Source of the DNA: Pedobacter sp. MC2016-14
Lineage (GTDB): Bacteria; Bacteroidota; Bacteroidia; Sphingobacteriales; Sphingobacteriaceae
Reading direction: 5' to 3'
Length of the DNA stretch: 64,000 bases
NCBI RefSeq assembly: GCF_020991475.1
Contig: NZ_JAJMPA010000001.1
Coordinates: forward strand, 1,426,001 to 1,490,000
In this document: piece after piece, positions 28,912 to 38,582 of the stretch
Layout of the letters: the number at the start of each line of letters is the position of its first letter
How positions within the stretch are numbered: position 1 is the first letter of the stretch
Notes under the pieces: model-generated
The model's database searches: none
What the model saw: only the letters and a program-made list of their open reading frames with translations
What the model was told of the DNA's origin: nothing
Position numbers and translations under genes: made by a program

Positions 28912-30327
28912 TTATTTAGCTCCTACTGGCTGGCCATTGGTATCAAATATTTTTATACTATAGCCTAATTTACTTAAGCCAGAAATAAAAATGTCCTTTT
29001 TACCAACCACAACAATCCGCGTATTTTCTGCGCTAAAATATTTCTGACTTACCCTCAGAATATCGGAAGGGGTAACGGCATTTATTTTCTTGAGGTAGTT
29101 TCGGTAAAAATCTTTGGGTAAATTGTTCAGTACAATGCTGCGTGCAAAACCAGCTGTACGGGCCGGGTCTTCTAAACTCAAAGCGAAACTGCCGTTATAC
29201 AAGTTTTTCGCACCTTGAAGTACTTCAGTGTTTACGATTTCCGTACGCATGATCCTGATCTCGCGGAGAAATTCAACGATCGCACTATCTACCTTTTCAT
29301 TCCGTACCGCTGCATTTGCCGAAAATGCTGACTGGAAGCGGCCAGATCCCACTGTTGAATAAGCGCCATAAGTAAAACCGTGCTTCTCCCTTAAATTTCT
29401 AAACAATTTTGAGTCGGCACCACCACCTAAAATTTCATTTGCAAGTAATACTGCGTGGTAATCTGGATTGCTCAGCGGCAAATCCATTAAATTTGTAATG
29501 TTGATTTCAGACTGCACCGCGTTGGGCATATCTACTATGTCAATTTCAGTTTTTAAAGGGTTGCTAACCTTAGCAATTTTGGGAAATTCAAGTTCAATGC
29601 CAGTCCAATCGCTGAATGCTTTCATTGTTATGGCTTTTGCGGCATCAGGTTTGATGTCACCCACAAATGTTATGAATGTCCTGGAGGGTGTGATGTTGGC
29701 TTTGTATGCATTTTTAACGTCTGTTAATGTGATGGAGTTGATCGTTTTTTCTGTTGCAAATTCACCCATTGGGTGAGACAATCCATAAGAAAGCGCCGTT
29801 ACCATTTTGCGCGAAACAGCCGATGGGTTAACTTCATTTGACTTGAGATTTGACAGTGCCTGAGATTTTATTTTATCAAAAGATGCCTGCGGAAAAGACG
29901 GGTTACGCAAAGCATCCGCCATCAGCAAAAAAGCAGGTTCAAAATAGCGCGTCAAGGCAGCTACGGATCCACCTGAAGATGCTACTTTAACAACAGCTCC
30001 CATTTGGTCTACCGCCTCATCAAACTGAACTTTCGTTTTCGTAGTGGTGCCTTCCAGCAGCATGCTTCCTAATATATCCAGGGTACCCGCCTTTGGTCCC
30101 TCAGTCCGTGGACCTGCATCAATGCTGAGCGTAGCACTAACCTTTGGCAACTTATGGTTTTCAACAACAAATACAGTTATACCATTGGGTAATTTAAAAG
30201 AAAGCGGATCTTCAAAGGCCAGAACAGGGGCCGGGCCGGCTTTTGGTAGTTTGCTTCTGTCAAGTTTTTGTGCACTTGCAGACTGGATTAGTAATCCAGT
30301 TAAGGCGATGATATAAAGCTTATTCAT
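28912..30327 (-). CDS. M16 peptidase-like subunit lacking the zinc motif (locus A1)
   Basis: 471 residues with signal peptide MNKLYIIALTGLLIQSASAQ. The insulinase/M16 fold is evident, including the substrate-pocket Arg/Tyr motif in RNLREKHGFTYGAYSTVG. The zinc motif HxxEH is replaced by DILGS at residues 84-88 (aligned on the following LLEGT), so it cannot bind zinc there. Paired M16 proteins commonly work as a catalytic plus non-catalytic heterodimer. The active partner is the upstream gene at 30330, only 2 bp away. Confidence 0.9.
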   Translation of the reverse strand: MNKLYIIALTGLLIQSASAQKLDRSKLPKAGPAPVLAFEDPLSFKLPNGITVFVVENHKLPKVSATLSIDAGPRTEGPKAGTLDILGSMLLEGTTTKTKVQFDEAVDQMGAVVKVASSGGSVAALTRYFEPAFLLMADALRNPSFPQASFDKIKSQALSNLKSNEVNPSAVSRKMVTALSYGLSHPMGEFATEKTINSITLTDVKNAYKANITPSRTFITFVGDIKPDAAKAITMKAFSDWTGIELEFPKIAKVSNPLKTEIDIVDMPNAVQSEINITNLMDLPLSNPDYHAVLLANEILGGGADSKLFRNLREKHGFTYGAYSTVGSGRFQSAFSANAAVRNEKVDSAIVEFLREIRIMRTEIVNTEVLQGAKNLYNGSFALSLEDPARTAGFARSIVLNNLPKDFYRNYLKKINAVTPSDILRVSQKYFSAENTRIVVVGKKDIFISGLSKLGYSIKIFDTNGQPVGAK

Positions 30328-30329
30328 GT

Positions 30330-31643
30330 TTATTTCTTGGGTAGGTAATACAGCACAACACGACTATCTTTTTGGAGGTATTTACGGGCTACCTCACGAA
30401 TTTCCTCCCGTGTTATCGATTGAATTTCTTTGAGCTGTTCATTTACGGCATTGGTGTTTTTGTTTTCAAAAGTATAACCGTTGGCCAGGTTTTCAGCCAG
30501 TCCAATCATGGAACTGTTTGTGCTTACAAACGCATTTTCAAACTGATTTTGCAGCTTTTTAAATTCCTTTTCGGTAATGAGTTCATTTTGCACCCTGGTT
30601 ACTTCTTCGTCAATATCTGCAAGTAGATCCTTTAACGGGGTGTTATTTGCGGGCAGTGCCAGTGTAATGTACATGCCATAATCCTCTAGTGTAAAGTTAA
30701 AAGCACTTACTTGCAACGCAGTTTTTTGGGCATCAACCATCCTTATACTTAGGCGGGAACTTCCGCTTCCAGACAAGAGTGTACTTAACATGCCCAATAC
30801 CTTATTATCCCGGCTTTTCATGCCCGGTGCACGATAAGCGGCGAAGATTGCGGGGATTTGGATATTTGCATCATAAGCAGTATCAATGATCTCTCCCGAA
30901 ATTGGTTTTAAAAAATAGTTGGGTTTCACAATCGGGGTACCTTTCGGAACTTCTGAAAAATATTTGCTGACCAATTCTTTAGTGTTTTCAATGTTGATAT
31001 CACCAGCTATCGTGAGTACCGCATTTGAGGGGACGTAATACTTTTTAAAAAAAGCCTGGAACTCTTCAAGTTTTGCGGCATCTAAGTCAGCCATTGCACC
31101 AATAGGCTGCCAGCGGTAAGGATGTCCTTCAAACAGATGAGCGGAAATGGCCTCAATGTATCTCGAATATGGGCTATTGTCTACCCGCATTCGTTTCTCT
31201 TCTTTTACCACCTCATTTTGAGTTCTTACTCCTGCTTCTTCAATTTTAGGGTGTAACATGCGTTCGCTTTCCAGCCACAAGCCCAGTTCTAACTGGTTTG
31301 AGGGGAAGGTCTCATAGTAAAAGGTACGGTCTTGTGTGGTGTTGGCATTGTTATTTCCGCCGTTACTGCTCACGATCTTCATGAAATCTCCCCGTTTCAT
31401 ATTTTCAGTACCTTCAAACAAGAGGTGTTCAAAGAAATGGGCAAAGCCCGTACGGCCAGGGATTTCATCTTTAGATCCTACATGGTACATGACCGATATC
31501 GCTACAACAGGTGCTGTTTTATCCTGATGGAGTATCACATGTAAGCCGTTGTCAAGGTCATATTCTGTAAACTTTACGTGTTGTGCTGTGGTCTGTAGGA
31601 AAAGTCCGGAAGATGCCGCAATCAGCAGTAATTTCAATTTCAT
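30330..31643 (-). CDS. M16 zinc metallopeptidase, catalytic subunit (locus A1)
   Basis: 437 residues with signal peptide MKLKLLLIAASSGLFLQTTAQ. The inverted zinc motif HFFEH supplies His69, Glu72 and His73, and the distal ligand Glu149 lies 76 residues further in VKEEKRM, the spacing expected for M16. The family degrades unfolded peptides of tens of residues inside a closed chamber. It is predicted to pair with the downstream DILGS subunit. It follows the thioredoxin-domain gene in the A1 operon, linking peptide cleavage to disulfide chemistry. Confidence 0.92.
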   Translation of the reverse strand: MKLKLLLIAASSGLFLQTTAQHVKFTEYDLDNGLHVILHQDKTAPVVAISVMYHVGSKDEIPGRTGFAHFFEHLLFEGTENMKRGDFMKIVSSNGGNNNANTTQDRTFYYETFPSNQLELGLWLESERMLHPKIEEAGVRTQNEVVKEEKRMRVDNSPYSRYIEAISAHLFEGHPYRWQPIGAMADLDAAKLEEFQAFFKKYYVPSNAVLTIAGDINIENTKELVSKYFSEVPKGTPIVKPNYFLKPISGEIIDTAYDANIQIPAIFAAYRAPGMKSRDNKVLGMLSTLLSGSGSSRLSIRMVDAQKTALQVSAFNFTLEDYGMYITLALPANNTPLKDLLADIDEEVTRVQNELITEKEFKKLQNQFENAFVSTNSSMIGLAENLANGYTFENKNTNAVNEQLKEIQSITREEIREVARKYLQKDSRVVLYYLPKK

Positions 31644-31665
31644 GATGTAGTGTTTGCGTATTATT

Positions 31666-33054
31666 TTATTTCGCTGCTACTGTTGCAGCTTCATTATCTA
31701 TCCATACTGGTTTATTATCTAACATATCCCGAAGGCGGTTTTTCAGCCTCATGGTAATAATTTCATTGTCCATTTTTATAGCGGCAAAATCGTCTATGGC
31801 TTTCTGTTGACTTTTCAATGCTTCGTCCTTTCTACCGAGTTTGTAAAGAAGGCCAGCCGTTACTTCCGGGATGGTAAAATTATCGCTATATGCTGCTGCT
31901 ACGCTCATCCAGCTTAGTGCTTCGTTCAAAACAGCTTTATCATTTACCCTTTTGTATGCCGCAGTAGCCATATCACGAACCCTGTAAGCGTAATTGGTTG
32001 CTGCAATACTACCAACATACTTTCTCGACATTTCAATTTGTTCCGGGCTGGCATCTTTCATTTGTCCGGCAGCTACGCTTTCGTTAAAACTTTTTAACTG
32101 TTGGGCATCTGCTTCTTTAATGCTATTTTTATCAAAGGCAAGTAGTGACTTGCTGTATTTGTAGAGCGCTTTAATGAGTTCCGGCTCATTTCTGGTTTGT
32201 GCATAATAGCTCATCCTGGTTTCATCTGCATCTATAGCAGCATTGCTTCCAGGAGATAGGGTTGTCCTTACTGCAATAATTTTTTCCAGTAGTTTAGTGT
32301 CTTTTCCTGCAACTGCTCTCTTCAGATCTCCAGCGGCATACTGAGAAAGCATTCTGTTTACGGAGGTTTCTGGCTGGCCCATTAATTTGGCAACCTCAGC
32401 TTTATTCGCAGTTAAAAAGCTGAAGAAGGGGCCATCTACGGTTGCGCCCTGCTGCTGCAGCAGGAAGGTCAATGTTTCCTTTGATAATAGTTCCTCTTTT
32501 GAAGCCAGGGAGACGTACTGGTCGATAAGGTAATCATCTGCCAGGCGTAATTTTGCTCGTTTTTTCATGTATGCCATCAAAAACTCCTTATCATTTTTTT
32601 TTGTAGAATATTCGGCTTGCCATACAGGCAAAGGCTTAGGATCTCCAAATTCAATAATTGCGTTTTCTGCTTCTTTAATAAATGCCTGTTCCGGCATTGC
32701 ACCTAAAGTGGTATAATACAGGGTTCCATCACCATTCACAAAAAGGTAAGTAGGATAGGCGTTTACCTTATAAGTTTTGGCGATGGTTATGCCTTCGCCT
32801 TTCTCTGCGTCTATTTTATAGTTGATGAAATTGGTGTTAAACTTATCACCAATTGATTTCAATGGAAATATGTCTTTTGCCATCATCTTACACGGGCCGC
32901 ACCAGCTGGTGTAGATGTCGATAAAAATTAATTTCTTCTCAGCTTTGGCCTTTGCAAGTGTTTCCTTCCAGGTACCTTGGTAAAATTGAATACCGTCTTG
33001 TGCGTACACTCCGCAGGAAAATAGTAGGAGTGCAATAATTATTAACCTTTTCAT
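31666..33054 (-). CDS. Exported thioredoxin with large helical C-terminal domain (locus A1)
   Basis: 462 residues starting at MKRL (33052-33054); a further in-frame ATG lies 9 bp upstream. The leader MKRLIIIALLLFSCGVYAQ could be cleaved after AQ or lipidated at the Cys in LFSC. A thioredoxin domain of the DUF255/Thioredoxin_7 type spans about 25-140, with YTSWCGPCKMM (C52-C55) and VNAYPTYLF. The remaining 320 residues are helical and contain repeat-like segments (EALSWMSVAAAYSDNFTIPE). It is the first accessory gene after SusD of A1, 117 bp downstream of it. Confidence 0.88.
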   Translation of the reverse strand: MKRLIIIALLLFSCGVYAQDGIQFYQGTWKETLAKAKAEKKLIFIDIYTSWCGPCKMMAKDIFPLKSIGDKFNTNFINYKIDAEKGEGITIAKTYKVNAYPTYLFVNGDGTLYYTTLGAMPEQAFIKEAENAIIEFGDPKPLPVWQAEYSTKKNDKEFLMAYMKKRAKLRLADDYLIDQYVSLASKEELLSKETLTFLLQQQGATVDGPFFSFLTANKAEVAKLMGQPETSVNRMLSQYAAGDLKRAVAGKDTKLLEKIIAVRTTLSPGSNAAIDADETRMSYYAQTRNEPELIKALYKYSKSLLAFDKNSIKEADAQQLKSFNESVAAGQMKDASPEQIEMSRKYVGSIAATNYAYRVRDMATAAYKRVNDKAVLNEALSWMSVAAAYSDNFTIPEVTAGLLYKLGRKDEALKSQQKAIDDFAAIKMDNEIITMRLKNRLRDMLDNKPVWIDNEAATVAAK

Positions 33055-33123
33055 ATGTGTCAATGACTTGTTTTAGGATATTGATGATTTATGTTTATTC
33101 CTTTTTAAACCGTGTAACTATGC

Positions 33124-33158
33124 AAAGTACATGGGTAAAATTGTTAGCCATGTACTTT
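33124..33158 (-). terminator. Perfect 11-bp hairpin after SusD of locus A1
   Basis: AAAGTACATGG (33124-33134) and CCATGTACTTT (33148-33158) are perfect inverted repeats with a 13-nt loop. It lies 23 bp after the SusD stop. No strong T tract follows on the minus strand. It may be an mRNA 3'-end stabiliser or attenuator separating SusCD from the accessory genes, as the hairpin at 20496 does in A2. Confidence 0.5.
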
Positions 33159-33180
33159 CACAATAGTTGAAAATCTGATT

Positions 33181-34695
33181 CTAAGGATTGTCAGACATTT
33201 CTGGATTTTGACCTAAAATTTTTGGTGGTATACGTAGTGTTAAACGGGTTTTAGTTAGTGTAAAGGTCGTAGCTCCCGTGGTTAATCCAGTTGCAGGATA
33301 CAAAATATGTGTGTACGCATCGTTCTCAAAAATCGGATCTATTGACAGCCTTCTCATGTCTAACCATCGATGGCCCATTCCGGCAAATTCACGGATGCGT
33401 TCATCAACAATAAACCTGATCAGCTGATTTTGGTCAGCTCCGTTCACACTTGCAGGAATGGCACCATCAGGCATTCTTCTTGACCTTAAAAACACAACAT
33501 CCTGACGGGCTCCGGCCAGGTCATTTGCCCGGGCTTTACATTCAGCACGTAAAAGATACATGTCTGGCAAATTTAACCAAAACGTATGTTGAGGAGAGTT
33601 CCTCCTTTTAAAGCCGTTTGGATAGGGTGTTCCGCCATAAAAGCTGTCGGAAAAGAAGCGCAAACGATAATCTGTTGATTGATAAAGGTCCATGGCTTTT
33701 TTACTAATGATCAGCTCAGCGCCCGGGCCACTGCCAAAAAGAGGTCCAAGATAACTCGCATACGGGTTAACGCCAACACGGCTGATGAGTAATTCCCTAT
33801 TGTTTGGAAGAATAGGATAACTCACCCCAAAGATCCCAACTGTCCAGCTTGGAGGAGTCCCGCCAAAGGTTGTATTGTAATCGTAAAGCGATACAGACGT
33901 ACCCACTGTGCCAATATCGCTAATGCATGAGTTTAATAACGGCAATGCCAAATCAAAATCCCGCATAAACACACGCACTTTACCAAGAAGTCCTTGTGCG
34001 GCAGCCCTGGACATTCTTCCATTAAATGGAATGGTAGTTGGAAGGTTCGGAATTGCAGCATTAAGGTCAGCCAGGATGAAGTCATAAAATTCCTGCACAG
34101 TTGCTCTGCTGAATGTGGTTTGTGTGGCATCTGCTAAGGTTATAATAGGGAAGCCTGGATCTGTAGCCGCAGTTGCCCGGTTATAAGGCTTAGCATAGAT
34201 CTGGATGATCAGGAAATTCATCAGCGCGCGCATTGCCCTTGCTTCGGCAATGATAGATGCTTTTTCAGCTTCTGTTCCACCAATAGATTGTGGTGTTTCA
34301 TTAATTACACTATTATAGGTGTAAATTGACCGAAGTAAGCCTGTTGTTGTTCTGGCTGCCTCACTATAAACTGTAAGCTCGCTGGGGTTTTCATCCGGTT
34401 GATAAATCGTTGCATCCCATCTAAACATCCGCTGTGATTTTAAGGTAGTTCCTGCAAAATAAGGCTCAATGGCAGATACGTCATCGCCCATCACAATAGG
34501 AGCTTCGTAACCATTGGCACTTAAAATTATTACAGAGGAGTTTAATAAAGCAGAATACTCGCTAGTTTTTTGAGCGATGAGCCTCCCTTCAGGCACAACC
34601 TCTAAGAATGACTTTTTGCATGAAGACAAACAGGTTAAGATTAGCAGCAGGCAAAGTAATACGGTATATTTTTTTTCTAATAATTTCATATCCAT
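33181..34695 (-). CDS. SusD/RagB-type surface lipoprotein (locus A1)
   Basis: 504 residues; leader MDMKLLEKKYTVLLCLLLIL with lipobox LSSC before KKSFLEVVPEG. SusD-fold landmarks are EARAMRALMNFLIIQIYAKP, NLPDMYLLRAECKARANDLA and MRRLSIDPIFENDAYTH. Alignment by eye with the A2 SusD gives many identical blocks (GDDVSAIEP, FRWDA, IYQPDE), so the two diverged by duplication. The start is 6 bp after the SusC stop. Ligand-pocket residues cannot be inferred. Confidence 0.93.
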   Translation of the reverse strand: MDMKLLEKKYTVLLCLLLILTCLSSCKKSFLEVVPEGRLIAQKTSEYSALLNSSVIILSANGYEAPIVMGDDVSAIEPYFAGTTLKSQRMFRWDATIYQPDENPSELTVYSEAARTTTGLLRSIYTYNSVINETPQSIGGTEAEKASIIAEARAMRALMNFLIIQIYAKPYNRATAATDPGFPIITLADATQTTFSRATVQEFYDFILADLNAAIPNLPTTIPFNGRMSRAAAQGLLGKVRVFMRDFDLALPLLNSCISDIGTVGTSVSLYDYNTTFGGTPPSWTVGIFGVSYPILPNNRELLISRVGVNPYASYLGPLFGSGPGAELIISKKAMDLYQSTDYRLRFFSDSFYGGTPYPNGFKRRNSPQHTFWLNLPDMYLLRAECKARANDLAGARQDVVFLRSRRMPDGAIPASVNGADQNQLIRFIVDERIREFAGMGHRWLDMRRLSIDPIFENDAYTHILYPATGLTTGATTFTLTKTRLTLRIPPKILGQNPEMSDNP

Positions 34696-34701
34696 TATTT
34701 T

Positions 34702-37700
34702 TTAAAATCTAACATCCAATCCAAATGATATTGTTGCCTGATTTGGTCTGATCGGGCGGGTAAGCGGGCTGTTGCTTAAGCCATAATAATCCGGATCAAT
34801 CCCTTCATCATTGGCTGCCCACAGCAAAATATTATTCAGGTTTGAACGCAATGTAATCTGTTGTACACTTAATCGTTTAACTAGAGCATTAGGCAAGCTA
34901 TACTGTAAGCTGATATCCCTCAGTTTGATGTATGAAGCATCGAGTACATTAAGATTGCCTTGTGTATAATAGTCCGTGTTTCTCTGGCTGGCACTTGTTG
35001 CACTGTTCACGATATAAGACGGAATGTTTGTCCGTGCTTCATCTCCCGGCTGTCTCCAGCGCAGTAGAAAGTCAGGATGTATGTTTCCAAAAGCTCCGGA
35101 GCCCTGACCATATAATCTTCCAGCGTAAAAGGTGTTCACGTCATTGCGCATTACATGGCCAAAATTAAAGATAGTCTGGGCGCTTAAAGTGAACTGTTTG
35201 TAAGTAAATGTATTACCAAAGCCACCCGTCCATTTTGGTTGCGTTGTTCCCATGTACAAAACATCATTTGCCAAGGGGATACTATTTCCACTTGATGCTT
35301 TAGTAGTAGAGCCATCGGCCTTTCTTATTTGTGGATCACCTACATTGTCAAGCCCAATAAAATCATAAGCCCACAATGCATAGGCACCGTATCCCTCCAC
35401 AAATTGCTGACCTATCCTGCCCGCGGCTGAGGTAATTGGCTGAAAAGGGGTTAGCGAGACAATTTTATTTTTGTTGTAGGCAAAACTTAAATTACTACTC
35501 CAGGTAAAATTGCCGGATTCAAGGTTAAGTGTATTTAAGCTTATTTCTATCCCCTTATTGTCTAATTTACCACTATTGCCATATAAGGTATTCACCCCAG
35601 TAAGTATGTTGGTTGTAACATCGCCAAGCATATCAGTAGTTATCCGGTGGTAAGCATCTATTGAGCCGGTAATTCTATTTTTTAAAATTCCGAAATCAGC
35701 TCCTAAATTCGCTGTTGAGGTTCTTTCCCAGGTTAACCTACGATTAGCAGGTGTGGCTATCTGTAAGGATTGTTGTCCCGGTGCAAAGGTAGTCGTTATC
35801 GATTGTAAAATATCGTCAGACGCCGCAAGTCCGGGTCCGGGAGAATTACCACCAATACCATAAGTCAGTCTTAAAGCAAGTGTAGATAACCAATCTGCCT
35901 GATCCATGAACTTTTCGTTACTTACAGCCCACCTTGCACCGATACTCCAGGAAGGTTTATTTTGTGCCCCCTTGTCTAAGCCGAATAGATTGCTTTGATC
36001 ATTACGTATGCTTCCATTAAGGCTGTAATTTCTCTTAAAAGTGTAAGCAAAATTTCCAAAATAAGAAGTGAATCGACTTAAAGATGCCGGATCTTCATAA
36101 TAAGAGTCATCAAATAAATACCCGCCGATACCATTGATGCTATAGACCCCCGAAGTAGATACGGTGTACCAGTCTATAGGAGAGCTGGTTGTTAGCAATT
36201 GTGGATTCCATCCCCTTACCCGTGTTCTATAGGTTTTAAATTTTTGTTCCTGAGCTTCTTGCCCCGCTAAAAGGTTAAGCATATGTAACCCATTTTTCCA
36301 GCTATTTTCGTAATTCAGTACATTTCTAATGGTCCAGTTCTGTGTATAGCCATTCGTAGAGGTCAACCTGCCTCCTGAAGTTGGAAAATAAGAGCGGAAA
36401 GGTAATCCAGATGAGGCGAGATCCTGGGTAGCTCCCAAAAGTTCAGCACGAACAGCGTAGTTGGCCTGGTCTTCAAAAATACTTGATCTGTTTGAGCCCC
36501 GGGTAAAACCGTACGTTCCTTCAAACCTTAATCCTTTGAAAAGTTTTACCCTGGCTATAAATTGGTTTCTGGTTACCAGGTCGTTCCCGGTTCTGTTTGA
36601 ACGCTCAAATTCATCAATTGGATTATAATCCAAATTGATCCTACTCCGGTTTTGAAAATCTAACCTACGGGCCTCAGGATAGGAGGGGGAGGCCATCCAG
36701 GGCAAGGAAAGGCCATTGCCTGATGCATCCCTAAAATACTGATATGGTAAAAAGCTGAAGTTTACGGATAATGGGTTCTTTGCGCTGGTAACATTATAAT
36801 TCACATTGGAACGCAAACTTAAGTCAATAAAATTGTTCACTTTAAAGTCTTGATTGAGCGTCAATTGGTAAGCGCTGTTTTTTTCACCGGGGATGCTGCT
36901 GATTGTTTTAGTATAAGCGCCGGAAGCGTAAAAAGCATAGCGCTCTGCCCCTCCCTGCAAAGAAAAGGTATTATTTATAGTCGCAGCATTTCGATACCAG
37001 GTGTCCAGGATATGTTCCCTATTATCAGTATTGGCTAAATTCTCTAAAGCCGCTCTTTGTTGAGCGGCGGTAAGATTGGCTTGATTGTACAGGATCACAT
37101 CGTGTGGTGCCATTCCTCCAGCAGTTGCATTTGTAGCCTGCGCGTATGAATATAGGGTCTGGTAACCGGGAGAGTTAAATAGCTCTTCAGCAGTTTGAAT
37201 GTACTCACGACTACTTAGATATGGCGAATAACCTAGATCTGGCTTACCCATAAAATTTACATAGCCGTTGTAAGTAACATTAACTTTTGAATTTCGCTCT
37301 CCTTTTTTGGTCGTTACTACGATTACGCCATTAGCTGCCCTGGCACCCCAGATCGAAGCAGCCGTTGCGTCCTTCAATACGCTAACATCAGCTATATCCT
37401 GCGGATTGATAGTTGAAAAATCGGCAATAGGGATACCATCAACTACATATAGAGGGCTTGAGGCGCTGTTAACAGAGGTCAGACCTCTTATCAGCACCCG
37501 TGTAGAAGGCCGTCCGTCAACAATTGTATTATTAATTGCCAGACCAGGTACCTGACCTTCCAGTCGTTGTAAAAGATTTTGGCTTGTGGTCCTGTTTGCA
37601 ATAACCTTCATGTCTGGCTTACCAAAAGACCCCGCACTTCTCTCTTTAGACAACGTTTGGTAACCTGTGTTTACAATGGTTACCGTCTGCAGGTCTTCTG

Positions 37701-38331
37701 CTCCGGAGACCAGGCTTATGGTGCCCATATCTGTTGCAGGACTAAGAATCCGGGTCCTGTAGCCGATAAAGGAGATCGATATTCTGGACTGATCATCAAT
37801 GCCGCGAATGAAGAATTCTCCGTTGGCGTTTGTTGAAGCACCTGTTAAAGTGGTTTCACCTTTAAGCACCAAAATATTTGCACCTGCCAACGGCCGGCCA
37901 TTTTCATCCACCACACGCCCGCGCACATCAATATTAGCAAAGGTAGATAGTACTTTATCCAGAAAAGAGGCTGTTTTCTTTTTAACAATTACAGATTTGT
38001 TATTGATGGTATATTCCAAATCCTGTCCTCTAAAGCACATTTCAAGGGCCTCTTCAAGTGTGGCATTGTTTAGGTTCACATCAACACGACGGGCAGCCTT
38101 AATTAGTTTTGCATTGGTGAAAAAATCATATCCGGTTTGAAGGCTGATTTTATTGAGTAAGGTTTCTAAAGATGCGTGTTTTTCTACCAGCGTAATACGC
38201 TGCGCAAAAGAATTGGCGCTTACCTGCATAAAACAGGTGAAAAGTATAATTATGATGAGTTTCATAATCAATAATAGTTTAGATGGCAGCCATAATTTTG
38301 GCATACCGCAATTTAAAGTATTTAATTTCAT
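34702..38331 (-). CDS. SusC/RagA-type TonB-linked receptor with STN domain (locus A1)
   Basis: 1209 residues from the ATG at 38329-38331. The frame stays open 150 bp upstream, but this start matches that of the A2 SusC, including the same leader block CCAAACCAAAAGT. The long n-region MKLNTLNCGMPKLWLPSK is followed by a signal peptide (cleavage near SFAQ). STN (SLETLLNKISLQTGYDF), a carboxypeptidase-like domain (DVRGRVVDENGRPLAGANIL), plug (VLIRGLTSV, ATAASIWGARAANGVIVV) and barrel to GLDVRF follow. It is a paralogue of the A2 SusC with the same domain order. Confidence 0.95.
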   Translation of the reverse strand: MKLNTLNCGMPKLWLPSKLLLIMKLIIIILFTCFMQVSANSFAQRITLVEKHASLETLLNKISLQTGYDFFTNAKLIKAARRVDVNLNNATLEEALEMCFRGQDLEYTINNKSVIVKKKTASFLDKVLSTFANIDVRGRVVDENGRPLAGANILVLKGETTLTGASTNANGEFFIRGIDDQSRISISFIGYRTRILSPATDMGTISLVSGAEDLQTVTIVNTGYQTLSKERSAGSFGKPDMKVIANRTTSQNLLQRLEGQVPGLAINNTIVDGRPSTRVLIRGLTSVNSASSPLYVVDGIPIADFSTINPQDIADVSVLKDATAASIWGARAANGVIVVTTKKGERNSKVNVTYNGYVNFMGKPDLGYSPYLSSREYIQTAEELFNSPGYQTLYSYAQATNATAGGMAPHDVILYNQANLTAAQQRAALENLANTDNREHILDTWYRNAATINNTFSLQGGAERYAFYASGAYTKTISSIPGEKNSAYQLTLNQDFKVNNFIDLSLRSNVNYNVTSAKNPLSVNFSFLPYQYFRDASGNGLSLPWMASPSYPEARRLDFQNRSRINLDYNPIDEFERSNRTGNDLVTRNQFIARVKLFKGLRFEGTYGFTRGSNRSSIFEDQANYAVRAELLGATQDLASSGLPFRSYFPTSGGRLTSTNGYTQNWTIRNVLNYENSWKNGLHMLNLLAGQEAQEQKFKTYRTRVRGWNPQLLTTSSPIDWYTVSTSGVYSINGIGGYLFDDSYYEDPASLSRFTSYFGNFAYTFKRNYSLNGSIRNDQSNLFGLDKGAQNKPSWSIGARWAVSNEKFMDQADWLSTLALRLTYGIGGNSPGPGLAASDDILQSITTTFAPGQQSLQIATPANRRLTWERTSTANLGADFGILKNRITGSIDAYHRITTDMLGDVTTNILTGVNTLYGNSGKLDNKGIEISLNTLNLESGNFTWSSNLSFAYNKNKIVSLTPFQPITSAAGRIGQQFVEGYGAYALWAYDFIGLDNVGDPQIRKADGSTTKASSGNSIPLANDVLYMGTTQPKWTGGFGNTFTYKQFTLSAQTIFNFGHVMRNDVNTFYAGRLYGQGSGAFGNIHPDFLLRWRQPGDEARTNIPSYIVNSATSASQRNTDYYTQGNLNVLDASYIKLRDISLQYSLPNALVKRLSVQQITLRSNLNNILLWAANDEGIDPDYYGLSNSPLTRPIRPNQATISFGLDVRF

Positions 38332-38427
38332 ACTTTTGGTTTGGTTTAGAGTTAACACTTTATACGATTGACATTGTGATCCAGAAGTGATTTTACACAA
38401 ATGGATTGGGCTGGCTTTAGACTTTTG

Positions 38428-38456
38428 GCGCAGTTGTGGTGCAAACACTTCTGCGC
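38428..38456 (-). promoter_or_regulatory. Conserved FecR-SusC hairpin, copy A1
   Basis: In gene direction: GCGCAG, AA, GTG, 7-nt loop TTTGCAC, CAC, AA, CTGCGC. The outer stem is a perfect 6 bp and the internal loop is AA/AA as in copy A2. It lies 96 nt before the SusC ATG. No T tract follows on the gene strand. Confidence 0.6.
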
Positions 38457-38550
38457 TTTTCTTAGTCATTCTCTGTTTCAAATAACAGAAAGTACTGTTT
38501 ATCCAGCAGCCTGCTGTTAAGTTAACTTTTCTGTCGTAGCTGTTTCTTCA

Positions 38551-38576
38551 TTTTTAGGTTGGTTTTTTAGGTTGGT
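38551..38576. repeat. Tandem 13-bp duplication
   Basis: TTTTTAGGTTGGT occurs twice head to tail (38551-38563 and 38564-38576), 7 bp beyond the FecR stop of locus A1. It is probably a slippage product; no function is evident. Confidence 0.7.
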
Positions 38577-38582
38577 TGTTGA

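Noticed and set aside
38332..38481. In-frame 50-codon N-terminal extension of the A1 SusC
   Set aside because: The paralogous A2 SusC starts at the position equivalent to 38331 with the same preceding leader block, and the extension spans the conserved hairpin and untranslated leader.
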